Assembly: GCF_014647875.1 (NCBI RefSeq)
Contig: NZ_BMQA01000021.1
Location: forward strand, 1-64,000
Source: Streptomyces brasiliensis
GTDB lineage: Bacteria > Actinomycetota > Actinomycetes > Streptomycetales > Streptomycetaceae
DNA length: 64,000 bases
Direction: 5' to 3'
Positions 36,367 to 44,554 of this stretch are shown here, one piece after another; the stretch's first letter is position 1, and each line of letters begins with the position of its first letter. The notes beneath the pieces are model-generated. The model was not told the origin of the DNA. It searched no databases and saw only the letters and a program-made list of their open reading frames with translations. Position numbers and translations under genes: made by a program.

Positions 36367-37440
36367 TCAGCTCTTGCGCAGGTACTGGGGCGCGGGCGGC
36401 TTCGACGGTGCCGAGTCCTTCCCCAGTGTCGCCGACAGCCAGTTGTCGTACGACATCTGCCAGCCGTTCACGCGGTAGTCCACCAGGATCTGATTGACCC
36501 GGCGTACCAGATCGGTGGCGTCCTGTTTCATCGCCACGCCGTAGTACTCGGTGGTGAATGCGGCGCCCTTCAGTTCGACCGTCGGGTCCTGGGCGGCCTG
36601 GCTCGCGGCGAGCGCGCCGTCGGTGACCACGGCGTCGGCCTCGCCGAGCTGCAGCCGTACCAGACAGTCGAGTTGGTTGGGCACCGTGAGTGAGATGTCC
36701 GCGGACGCCGGCAGCTTGCCCGCCTTCTTGTCCCCGTCGAGTTTGGTGTACGCCGTCGAGCCGGTCGCCGTGCAGATCCGCTTCTCGCCCAGCGACTTGT
36801 CGTAGCCCGTGATCGTCGACGACTTGGGCGCCAGGACCTGCTGACCCGTCTTGAAGTAAGGGGCGGAAAACGCGACTTGGCCGATGCGGTCGCAGGTGAT
36901 GGTCATCGTGCGCACCACCATGTCGACCCGGCCCTCCTGGATCGCCGGGATGCGCTGGCTGGTGGGGATGGCCTTGAACTGGACCGCGTCAGGGTCGCCG
37001 AGGATGTCCTCGGCGATCTTGTGGACCAGGTCGATGTCGAAGCCCTCCAGCTCCGCGTCCTCGTTGTTCGGGTTGCGGTAGCCCCAGCGGTAGCTGTTCT
37101 GGTCGACGCCCACGACGAGCTTGCGCTTGGCGCCCGTACGGGACTTGATGGCGTCGATGGTGGGGCCGTCCGCGCCCGACGGGGACAGCGTCTGCTTCTC
37201 CGGGTTTTCGCAGTTGTCGGCCCGCGCCTGGCTGCCCGTGGCGACGTGTCCGCCGCCGGTTCCCTCGTCGGCCCCGACGTCGTGGGTCTGCGTCAGCGGG
37301 AGCAGCAGGACGAACGCCAGCGCCAGCGCGCACAGGGCGGCCATGGCGCCGACCCCGCCCCAGCCACGCAGGGAGGCCCGCAGCCGCCGGTACAGGTGCC
37401 CGGCGCCGTGCGGGCGCCCTTCGTCACCACGCGCGACCAT
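36367..37440 (-). CDS. glnH: GlnH-like solute-binding protein, membrane-anchored
   Basis: A 357-residue family 3 amino-acid-binding protein. A membrane span at about residues 32-52 (AALCALALAFVLLLPL) follows a positively charged start and is not followed by a lipobox, so it is anchored by an uncleaved helix or cleaved, unlike the lipoprotein form in mycobacteria. The binding domain (about 90-350) shows VVGVDQNSYRWGYRNPN, EGFDIDLVHKIA, FSAPYFKTGQQVL, GWQMSYDNWLS. Mycobacterial GlnH binds Asp/Glu/Gln and signals through GlnX to PknG. It is 14 bases after the GlnX-like gene. Confidence 0.88.
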   Translation of the reverse strand: MVARGDEGRPHGAGHLYRRLRASLRGWGGVGAMAALCALALAFVLLLPLTQTHDVGADEGTGGGHVATGSQARADNCENPEKQTLSPSGADGPTIDAIKSRTGAKRKLVVGVDQNSYRWGYRNPNNEDAELEGFDIDLVHKIAEDILGDPDAVQFKAIPTSQRIPAIQEGRVDMVVRTMTITCDRIGQVAFSAPYFKTGQQVLAPKSSTITGYDKSLGEKRICTATGSTAYTKLDGDKKAGKLPASADISLTVPNQLDCLVRLQLGEADAVVTDGALAASQAAQDPTVELKGAAFTTEYYGVAMKQDATDLVRRVNQILVDYRVNGWQMSYDNWLSATLGKDSAPSKPPAPQYLRKS

Positions 37441-37454
37441 CGCCTGGCCCCCTC

Positions 37455-38894
37455 TCACCGGTACTCCGAAAGCCGGCGCCCGATGCCGAGCACCGCGCCC
37501 GCCGCGCCGAGGACGGCGAGGACGGCGGCGCCGGCGGGCAGCCCGGTCATCGCGTCCAGGCCGTTGCCGGCCGACTGCTTGAACTCGTTCTGTTCGTGCA
37601 TCAGCGCGCGTGCCAGGTTGCCGTCCACGCTGTCGAAGCACTCGCCGGTCGCGCCCTTGGCACCGATCACCTTGTCGAGCGCCGTCTGGTAGTTGCCGTT
37701 CTCGTCCTCGGTGCGGGCGGAGGCGTGCCGCTCCTTCCACACCTTCATGTTGCCCTCGGCCGCCACCACCGGCTTGCTGCCCGAGCTGTCGTCGGCGAGC
37801 TTCTCCGCCTGGGCCAGACCCTTGCCGAGGACGGCCATGTCCTTGTCGAAGTCGTAGTAGTAGGCGTCGTACGTCTGGTCGCCCACCTTGACCGTGTCGG
37901 CGCCGCGCGCCACCAGGCTCAGGTTCTCGTTGCCGCGGGCCTTGAGGGAGGCGATGCGGGCGTCGTGCAGCACGTTCAGCGAGCGGACGCCGTGGTCGTA
38001 CGAGCCGTTGAGGCTCGCGCGGGCGACGGTGTGGCCGACGACCAGCCACAGCAGGACCACCGTGGCGGTGCCGGTGGCGGCGACGAGGCCGTGGTTGAGG
38101 ACCCGGTTGGTGTGGCGGTAGTTGCGTCGCTGGGCCCAGGCGAGCGCGGCGAGGGCGACGACACCGAGGGCGATCGCGGCCCACGGATACGGCGTCGCGT
38201 CGCCGTAGTCGTCCCGCAGGTGCTGGTTCTCCTTCTTGTAGAGGTCCTCTGCCGCCGGGAGCATCTGCTTCTGCATCACGTTGTTCGCGTACCGCAGATA
38301 CGCACCGCCCACCGGGTAGCCCTGCCGGTTGTAGGTGCGGGCCCGCTCGACCAGGCCCTTGTACCGCGGCAGCAGCGTGTTCAGCCGGGAGATCGTCTGC
38401 GCGGACGGCGAGTTCGGCTCCGAGTTGGCGGCGGCCGTGACCAGCTTGGCGGCGGCCGTGCGGATGTCCTTCTCGTACCGGTCGCGCGAGGCGGCCGTTT
38501 CCTGGCCGCCCGCCAGGAAGCCGCTGGAGGCGGCCGTGTTGGCGTCCGCGAGCGAGCGGTAGATGTCGGCCGCGTCAGAGCTGAGCGGCTGGCTGCTGTG
38601 CAGCACGTCGTCGGCGGCGGCCGCCCGGTCGGTCATCTGCCAGGCCGTGACCGCGCCGAACGCGACGACCAGCAGGGCGAGGACGGCACCGATCAGGCGC
38701 AGCCGGCCCGGCTCGGTGGTCGCGGCAGCGCGCACCCGGTCGGCGCCCTCGGCGAACGCCGTACGGCGTGTCGGCGCGGCCGGTCCGGCGGGTGCGGGGG
38801 CCCCGGGCTGCGGCGGGATCGCGGGCATCGTGGGCACACCGGAGGCCGGTCCCGGCCCGGGCGGTGCCGAGCTGCTCTTCGGCGGATATGTCAC
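37455..38894 (-). CDS. glnX: GlnX-like four-span membrane sensor
   Basis: A 479-residue membrane protein. A Pro-rich cytoplasmic N-terminus, then four spans at about 75-97, 235-255, 272-295 and 450-475. Two extracellular helical regions of about 140-150 residues lie between spans 1-2 and 3-4; they resemble double sensor domains. GTG 38894 has GGGGGAGG five bases upstream and is preferred to ATG 38909, which lies on top of the ribosome site. In mycobacteria GlnX couples GlnH to PknG; architecture and gene order agree. Its upstream region (38895-39048) is probably the promoter of the whole run. Confidence 0.85.
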   Translation of the reverse strand: MTYPPKSSSAPPGPGPASGVPTMPAIPPQPGAPAPAGPAAPTRRTAFAEGADRVRAAATTEPGRLRLIGAVLALLVVAFGAVTAWQMTDRAAAADDVLHSSQPLSSDAADIYRSLADANTAASSGFLAGGQETAASRDRYEKDIRTAAAKLVTAAANSEPNSPSAQTISRLNTLLPRYKGLVERARTYNRQGYPVGGAYLRYANNVMQKQMLPAAEDLYKKENQHLRDDYGDATPYPWAAIALGVVALAALAWAQRRNYRHTNRVLNHGLVAATGTATVVLLWLVVGHTVARASLNGSYDHGVRSLNVLHDARIASLKARGNENLSLVARGADTVKVGDQTYDAYYYDFDKDMAVLGKGLAQAEKLADDSSGSKPVVAAEGNMKVWKERHASARTEDENGNYQTALDKVIGAKGATGECFDSVDGNLARALMHEQNEFKQSAGNGLDAMTGLPAGAAVLAVLGAAGAVLGIGRRLSEYR

Positions 38895-39048
38895 TTCGAC
38901 CTCCCCCATGGTCACGTTCGCCGCCAAGTATCGCCCCCGGGGCCGACATCCGCACCGGGCTTAACTGGATCTTGAGCCTAGTCCCACGTCCCTGCCCATG
39001 AATACGCGACGGGAATCCGTTCGGTTCCCCCGTGTCCGCGAGGGTTGC

Positions 39049-40020
39049 TCAGGATTCCCAGTAGGCCCGTGCCCGCTCCAGCGCCCCCGTCCCCGCGCCC
39101 ACCCGGTCGAGGCCCAGCAGGGCCGCCCCCAGCACCGGGCTCGCGGTCACCACCCGAGGTACCGCCTTCGGTGCGCGTGCCGCCAGCAGCTCCCTTATGC
39201 CGTCGTCGAGTTGGGCCTGCCCGGCCGCCAGGACGCCGCCGCCCAGCAGTACCGGGGTCTCCTCGTCCAGCAGGTCGAGGCGGGACAGGGCGACCCCCGC
39301 CATGGTCACCACCTCCTCGGCGAGCCGGTCGACGAGGGAGCGGGCGATCGCGTCGCCGCGTTCGGCCGTCGCGAACAGCACCGGCGTCAGTTCGTGACGG
39401 CGGGCGTGCTCGACGCGCTCCAGGTGCAGCGCCTCGATGAGCCCGTACATGGAGTCCAGGCCGAAGTGGGCCGGGAGGGTGCGGGCCAGGTCCGTCGGCT
39501 CGCCCCGGCCGTCCTCCGCCCGCGCCGCGAACCACAGCGCCTCCTCGGCCAGCCCCCAACCGCCGCCCCAGTCCCCGGAGATGCGGCCGATGGCCGGGAA
39601 GCGGGCGGTGCGGCCGTCGGGGCGCATGCCGACGCAGTTGATGCCGGCCCCGCACACCACGGCGACGCCCAGTGGCTCGGCGACGCCCGCGCGCAGGATC
39701 GCGAAGGTGTCGTTGCGCACCTCCACCGCGTCGCCCCACGCGCGCGCGTGCAGCGCGGCGGCCAGTTGTTCCTCCTCGACGGGCAGGTCGGCGTTGGCCA
39801 GACACGCCGAGACGTGCGCGACGGAGGTGACACCGGCTGCGGCGTACGCGCGCGTGACCGCCGCCGCCAGCTCGTCCACCGCCTCCGTCACGCCCACGGC
39901 GGGTGGCCGGAAGCCTCCCCCGCGGGCCGTGGCGAGGACGTGCCCCTCGGCCGTCAGCACCGCGACGTCGGTCTTGCTGTTGCCCGCGTCGATGGCGAGG
40001 ACACTTGCTCTCAGGCCCAC
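39049..40020 (-). CDS. csnK: BadF/BcrA-type sugar kinase (N-acetylglucosamine/glucosamine kinase)
   Basis: A 323-residue kinase that would phosphorylate glucosamine or N-acetylglucosamine released from chitosan oligosaccharides. ASKHA fold: VLAIDAGNSKTDVAVL at the N-terminus, VVCGAGINCVG and GDWGGGWGLAEEAL in the middle, VLLGGGVLAAGQ near the C-terminus. GTG start overlaps the csnH stop by 10 bases with GGGAG upstream. Final gene of the csn operon. The name follows the S. coelicolor/S. lividans csn locus, recognised from gene order. Substrate specificity between GlcN and GlcNAc is not resolvable from sequence. Confidence 0.88.
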   Translation of the reverse strand: MGLRASVLAIDAGNSKTDVAVLTAEGHVLATARGGGFRPPAVGVTEAVDELAAAVTRAYAAAGVTSVAHVSACLANADLPVEEEQLAAALHARAWGDAVEVRNDTFAILRAGVAEPLGVAVVCGAGINCVGMRPDGRTARFPAIGRISGDWGGGWGLAEEALWFAARAEDGRGEPTDLARTLPAHFGLDSMYGLIEALHLERVEHARRHELTPVLFATAERGDAIARSLVDRLAEEVVTMAGVALSRLDLLDEETPVLLGGGVLAAGQAQLDDGIRELLAARAPKAVPRVVTASPVLGAALLGLDRVGAGTGALERARAYWES

Positions 40021-41276
40021 GCGAGGTGCTCCCGGTTGTGCGCGATCAGCTGGTCGGTGAGGGTCTCGGCGTATTCGTACTGGCCGATCAGGGGGTGGGA
40101 CAGCAGGGCCTTGAACACCCGGTTCCGGCCGCCGCGCAGTGCCGCCTCCAGGGCGAGGTCCTCGTACGCCGTCACGTTCGCCACCAGCCCCGCGAACAAC
40201 GGGTCGAGCTCGGGCACCGGCAGCGGGACGGCGCCCTTGGTGCCGACCGCGGCCTGCACCTCGATCACCGCGTCGTCCGGCAGGAAGGGGAGCGTGCCCT
40301 TGTTGTACGTGTTGACCACCTGGTAGGGGCTGCCACCGCCGCCCAGCAGGGACGCCGCCAGGTCCACGGCGGCCTCGGAGTAGTAGGCGCCGCCCCGCTC
40401 GGCGAGCAGCGCGGGCTTCTCGTCCAGGGCCGGGTCGCCGTACATCTCGAGCAACTGCCGTTCCATCTCGGCGACCTGCTCGGCGCGCGACGGCTTCGTG
40501 CGCAGTTCCCGTACGACCTCGTCGTGGGCGTAGTAGTAGCGCAGGTAGTACGACGGGACCACGCCGAGGCGGTCGAGCAGGGTGCGGGGCAGATGCAGGT
40601 CGTCGGCGATGGCGTCGCCGTGCTCCGCGAGCAGCTTGGGCAGGACGTTCTCGCCCTCGGGGCCGCCCAGGCGCACGCCGGTCTCCCAGGTGAGGTGGTT
40701 GAGGCCCGCGTGGTCGAGGTGGACGTCGTGCGGCGAGGTGCCCAGCATGGCCGCGAACTTCCGCTGGAAGCCGATCGCCACGTTGCACAGCCCGACGGCC
40801 TTGTGCCCGGCCTGCAGCAGGGCGCGGGTGACGATGCCGACGGGGTTGGTGAAGTCGATGATCCAGGCGCCGGGGTTCGTACGGCGGACCCGTTCGGCGA
40901 TGTCGAGGACCACCGGCACCGTGCGCAGCGCCTTGGCCAGGCCGCCCGCGCCGGTGGTCTCCTGGCCGATGCAACCGCACTCCAGCGGCCAGGTCTCGTC
41001 CTGCTGCCGGGCCGCCTGGCCGCCGACGCGCAGCTGGAGCAGCACCGCGTCGGCGCCCTCGACGCCGGCGTCCAGGTCGGAGGTGGTGACGATCCGGCCG
41101 GGATGCCCCTGCTTGGCGAAGATGCGGCGGGCCAGGCCCCCCACCAGCTCAAGGCGTTCGGCGGCCGGGTCTACGAGGACCAGCTCCTCGACGGGCAGGG
41201 TGTTCCTCAGCCTGGCGAATCCGTCGACGAGTTCGGGGGTGTAGGTCGAGCCTCCGCCGACCACGGTGAGTTTCAT
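40011..41276 (-). CDS. csnH: GH4 family NAD-dependent glycosidase
   Basis: A 421-residue family 4 glycoside hydrolase. The N-terminal GGGSTYTPELV loop binds NAD+, and CNVAIGF with DHAGLNHLTW supplies the Cys and His ligands of the catalytic metal. GH4 enzymes hydrolyse by a redox mechanism with NAD+ and Mn2+, usually on 6-phosphoglycosides; here uptake is by ABC transport rather than PTS, so the sugar may be unphosphorylated or phosphorylated after entry. Start is 2 bases past the csnG stop. Confidence 0.9.
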   Translation of the reverse strand: MKLTVVGGGSTYTPELVDGFARLRNTLPVEELVLVDPAAERLELVGGLARRIFAKQGHPGRIVTTSDLDAGVEGADAVLLQLRVGGQAARQQDETWPLECGCIGQETTGAGGLAKALRTVPVVLDIAERVRRTNPGAWIIDFTNPVGIVTRALLQAGHKAVGLCNVAIGFQRKFAAMLGTSPHDVHLDHAGLNHLTWETGVRLGGPEGENVLPKLLAEHGDAIADDLHLPRTLLDRLGVVPSYYLRYYYAHDEVVRELRTKPSRAEQVAEMERQLLEMYGDPALDEKPALLAERGGAYYSEAAVDLAASLLGGGGSPYQVVNTYNKGTLPFLPDDAVIEVQAAVGTKGAVPLPVPELDPLFAGLVANVTAYEDLALEAALRGGRNRVFKALLSHPLIGQYEYAETLTDQLIAHNREHLAWA

Positions 41277-41278
41277 GC

Positions 41279-42172
41279 TTAACCCTTCACTCCGGTGAGC
41301 GTGACGCCCTCGACGAACGCCTTCTGGGCGAAGAAGAACACGAGGATCACGGGGGCCATGACCAGCACGGTCGCGGCCATGGTGAGGTTCCAGTCGGTGT
41401 GGTGGGCGCCCTTGAAGGACTCCAGGCCGTAACTGAGCGTCCAGGCACCGGGGTTCTCGGACGCGTAGATCTGCGGGCCGAAGTAGTCGTTCCAGGCGTA
41501 GAAGAACTGGAAGAGCGCGACGGCCGCGATGCCGGGCCGGGCCATCGGCAGCACGACCTTGAGCAGGGTGCGCAGGTCACCGCAGCCGTCCACCCGCGCC
41601 GCGTCCAGATACTCGTTGGGAATGGTCATCAGGAACTGGCGCAGCAGGAAGATGGAGAACGCGTCGCCGAACGCCATCGGGATGATCAGCGGCCACAGCG
41701 TGCCCGACAGGTCCAGCTGCTTCGCCCAGAACAGATACATCGGAATGATGATGACCTGCGGCGGCAGCATCATCATCGAGATCACCAGCATGAGTGACAG
41801 ATTCCGGCCCCGGAAGCGGAACTTGGCGAGCGCGTACGCCACCGGGATCGACGACACGACGGTCAGGACGGTGCCGAGGCCGGCGTAGATCAGCGTGTTC
41901 TTCCACCAGGTGAGGAAGCCCGGTGTGTCGAACACCTTCCGGTAGTTGACCCACTCCCAGGTGTCCGGGACCAGGTCCCGGCTCAGCGCCTGGGAGTCGC
42001 TCATCAGGGACGTCAGGAACACGAACACGAACGGCAGGACGAAGAACAGCGCGGCGGCGACGCCGAGGGCGTGGACGGCGATCCACTCCAGGAGCGCCCT
42101 GCGGCGGGCGGTGCGCGCGGCGGGCGACACAGGAGTTCTCAACTCCACCGGTTTGTCCAGCACTTGGGCCAT
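41279..42172 (-). CDS. csnG: carbohydrate ABC transporter permease (MalG-type)
   Basis: A 297-residue MalG-like permease with six spans and the EAA loop (EYLDAARVDGCGDLRTLLKVVLPMARPG) that contacts the ATPase. It imports chitosan-derived oligosaccharides with csnF and csnE. No ATPase is encoded in the operon, as usual for Streptomyces sugar importers, which share the MsiK ATPase. ATG start, 2 bases after csnF's stop. Confidence 0.95.
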   Translation of the reverse strand: MAQVLDKPVELRTPVSPAARTARRRALLEWIAVHALGVAAALFFVLPFVFVFLTSLMSDSQALSRDLVPDTWEWVNYRKVFDTPGFLTWWKNTLIYAGLGTVLTVVSSIPVAYALAKFRFRGRNLSLMLVISMMMLPPQVIIIPMYLFWAKQLDLSGTLWPLIIPMAFGDAFSIFLLRQFLMTIPNEYLDAARVDGCGDLRTLLKVVLPMARPGIAAVALFQFFYAWNDYFGPQIYASENPGAWTLSYGLESFKGAHHTDWNLTMAATVLVMAPVILVFFFAQKAFVEGVTLTGVKG

Positions 42173-42174
42173 GG

Positions 42175-43116
42175 TCAGTCACCTGCCTGGATCAGGCCGC
42201 CCCGGCGCCGCATCAGGAACGCGGTGAACACCATCGACAGGGCGAACAGTACGAGGGCGACGACACACGCGGCGCCGTAGTCGAACCGCTGGAAGCCGAG
42301 GTTGTAGACGAGCTGGGGGAGCGTGAGCGTGGACTTGTCCGGATACCCGGGCTCGAACTGCGTGCCCGCGCCCTGGATCACGCCCGAGGCGACCTTCCCG
42401 GCGATCAGCGGCTGGGTGTAGTACTGCATGGTCTGGATCACGCCCGTGACGACGGCGAACATCACGATGGGGGAGATGTTCGGCAGCGTGACGTACCGGA
42501 AGCGCTGCCAGGCCGAGGCGCCGTCCAGCTCGGCGGCCTCGTACTGCTCGGTCGGCACGTCGAGCAGCGAGGCCATGAAGATGACCATCAGGTCGCCGAC
42601 GCCCCACAACGCCAGCAGGGTCAGGGCCGGCTTGGACCAGGTGGGGTCGTTGAACCAGCCCGGCGCCGGCACGCCGACCCTCTCCAGGATCGAATTGACC
42701 GGACCGGTACTGGGGTTGAGGAGGAAGGCGAAGGCCATCGTCGCGGCGACCGGCGGGGCGAGATAGGGCAGATAGAAGAGGGTGCGGAAGACACCCGTAC
42801 CCGTCTTGATCTTCGTGATCAGCATCCCGACGCCGAGCCCGAACACGACCCGCAGGCTCACCGTGATCAGGACCAGCCACAGGGTGTTGCGCAGGGCGGG
42901 CCAGAACAGGGGGTAGTGCTCGAAGACGTACGTCCAGTTCTTCCCGCCGCTCCACGTCGGCGGCTTGAAGCCGTCGTAGTGCATGAACGAGAAGTAGACC
43001 GTGGAGATCAGCGGGTACGCGAAGAAGACCGCGAAGCCGATGAGCCACGGCGACATGAAGGCGACCGTACGAAGCGCCGCCCGGCGGCGCTTCGACGCGA
43101 GAGTGACCGTACTCAT
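42175..43116 (-). CDS. csnF: carbohydrate ABC transporter permease (MalF-type)
   Basis: A 313-residue MalF-like permease with six spans; the EAA loop reads EQYEAAELDGASAWQRFRYVTLPNISP. The N-terminal span (TVAFMSPWLIGFAVFFAYPLIS) is typical of the family. It pairs with csnG. Start ATG is 6 bases after the csnE stop. Confidence 0.95.
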   Translation of the reverse strand: MSTVTLASKRRRAALRTVAFMSPWLIGFAVFFAYPLISTVYFSFMHYDGFKPPTWSGGKNWTYVFEHYPLFWPALRNTLWLVLITVSLRVVFGLGVGMLITKIKTGTGVFRTLFYLPYLAPPVAATMAFAFLLNPSTGPVNSILERVGVPAPGWFNDPTWSKPALTLLALWGVGDLMVIFMASLLDVPTEQYEAAELDGASAWQRFRYVTLPNISPIVMFAVVTGVIQTMQYYTQPLIAGKVASGVIQGAGTQFEPGYPDKSTLTLPQLVYNLGFQRFDYGAACVVALVLFALSMVFTAFLMRRRGGLIQAGD

Positions 43117-43122
43117 CAGGAG

Positions 43123-44475
43123 TTACTTCGCCTGCGCGATGTCCGTGTCGATCTGCGCGGCCGTCTTCTTCAGGCCCGCCGGGAGGTCGGTGGCCTTGCC
43201 GCTCTCGTAGTCGTAGCCGAACTGCTGGATCGTCACCAGGTACACGCCGCCGTTGATCGAGGCGGGAGTCGTGGTCGAGTTCGGGTTCGCGGCGATGTCC
43301 AGGAACGTCTTGAAGCGCGGGTCGTACTTCAGCTTGGGCGACTTGAGCGCTTCGAGCGTGGACGGCACGTTGTGGATCGCGTTGGAGAAGCCGACCACGG
43401 CGTCGGTGTCCGTGGTCATGTACTTCACCAGTTCCCAGGCCGCGTTCTGCTTCTTGCTGGTGGCGGCGATGCCGGCGATGGTGCCGGTGATGTAGCCCTT
43501 GCCGTACTGCGCGGCCTGGTCGTCCGGCACGGGCAGCGGTGCCACACCGATCTCGAACTTCGGCTTGGCCTCCTCGGCCATGCCGAGCCGCCACTCGCCG
43601 TCGAGCTGCATGGCGACCTGCCCGGTGTGGAAGGGGTGCTTGGCGCCCCACTCGTCGCCGAGCGTGGCCCGGTACTTCTCCAGCTCCTGGTAGCCGCCGA
43701 GTTCGTCGACGAGCTTCTTCTGGAGGGTGAAACCGGCCTTGAAAGCGGGATCCTCGGCGAGGCTCGACTTGCCGCTGGAGTCGAAGTACGTCGGCGAGAA
43801 CTGCGCGAAGTAGTGCTCGGTGGTGGACTCCCAGCCGTGGTAGTTCGGCATGAAGCCGAGCTGCTTGTAGCTGTCGCCGTCCGGGATCGTCAGCTTCTTG
43901 GCGTCGGCCTCGAACTCGGACCAGGTCTTGGGCGGGGCGGAGATGCCGGCCTTCTCGAACGCGGTCTTGTCGTAGTAGAGGCCGTACGCGTCGCCCAGCA
44001 GCGGTACCGAGCAGCGGTCGCCGTCGAACTGGGTGTACTCGTTCATCGCCTTCGGGAACGTCTTCTGCGGGTCGATGCCCGCCTTCTCGAAGAAGGGGTT
44101 CAGATCGACGAGTGCGCCGGACGAGCAGAACTTGCCCACGTTGTTGGTGGTGAAGGAGGAGACGACGTCGGGCGCCTTGTCGCCGCCCGTGCGCAGCGCC
44201 TGGTTGATCTTGTCGTCGGTCATGTTGCCGACGACGTTGACGTGGATGTTGGGGTGGGTTTTCGCGAAGCCCGTGATCAGCGACTTGACGGCGGCGACCT
44301 CGTTCGGCGCGCTCCAGGCGTGCCAGAAGTTGATGGTCGTCTCCTTGGAGGCGTCGTCGGTGGCGCCGGAGCCGGACTGCCCGGTACAGGCGGTGGTGAG
44401 CAGGGCCAGCGAGGCGGTGAGAGTGGTGAGGGCGAAGGCCGACTTCCGGGCCACGGCGGGTATGACTTCGGGCAT
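43123..44475 (-). CDS. csnE: sugar-binding lipoprotein of the csn importer
   Basis: A 450-residue extracellular solute-binding protein (family 1). Lipobox LLTTACTG near residue 28. Conserved INFWHAWSAPNEV and later AWELVKYMTTD blocks. It captures chitosan oligosaccharides for csnF/csnG. ATG 44475 has AGGGAGA upstream; the frame is open earlier but without a signal peptide. It is 79 bases after csnR, with no extra operator in that gap, so the operon seems to run from the csnR promoter. Confidence 0.92.
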   Translation of the reverse strand: MPEVIPAVARKSAFALTTLTASLALLTTACTGQSGSGATDDASKETTINFWHAWSAPNEVAAVKSLITGFAKTHPNIHVNVVGNMTDDKINQALRTGGDKAPDVVSSFTTNNVGKFCSSGALVDLNPFFEKAGIDPQKTFPKAMNEYTQFDGDRCSVPLLGDAYGLYYDKTAFEKAGISAPPKTWSEFEADAKKLTIPDGDSYKQLGFMPNYHGWESTTEHYFAQFSPTYFDSSGKSSLAEDPAFKAGFTLQKKLVDELGGYQELEKYRATLGDEWGAKHPFHTGQVAMQLDGEWRLGMAEEAKPKFEIGVAPLPVPDDQAAQYGKGYITGTIAGIAATSKKQNAAWELVKYMTTDTDAVVGFSNAIHNVPSTLEALKSPKLKYDPRFKTFLDIAANPNSTTTPASINGGVYLVTIQQFGYDYESGKATDLPAGLKKTAAQIDTDIAQAK

Positions 44476-44554
44476 GGCTGGGTCTCCCTGGGACGGGCGG
44501 TGAGGGAAAGGGACTCGGGAAGGGGGATGAGGCCGTGCGGGGAGGCGTGGGGGC

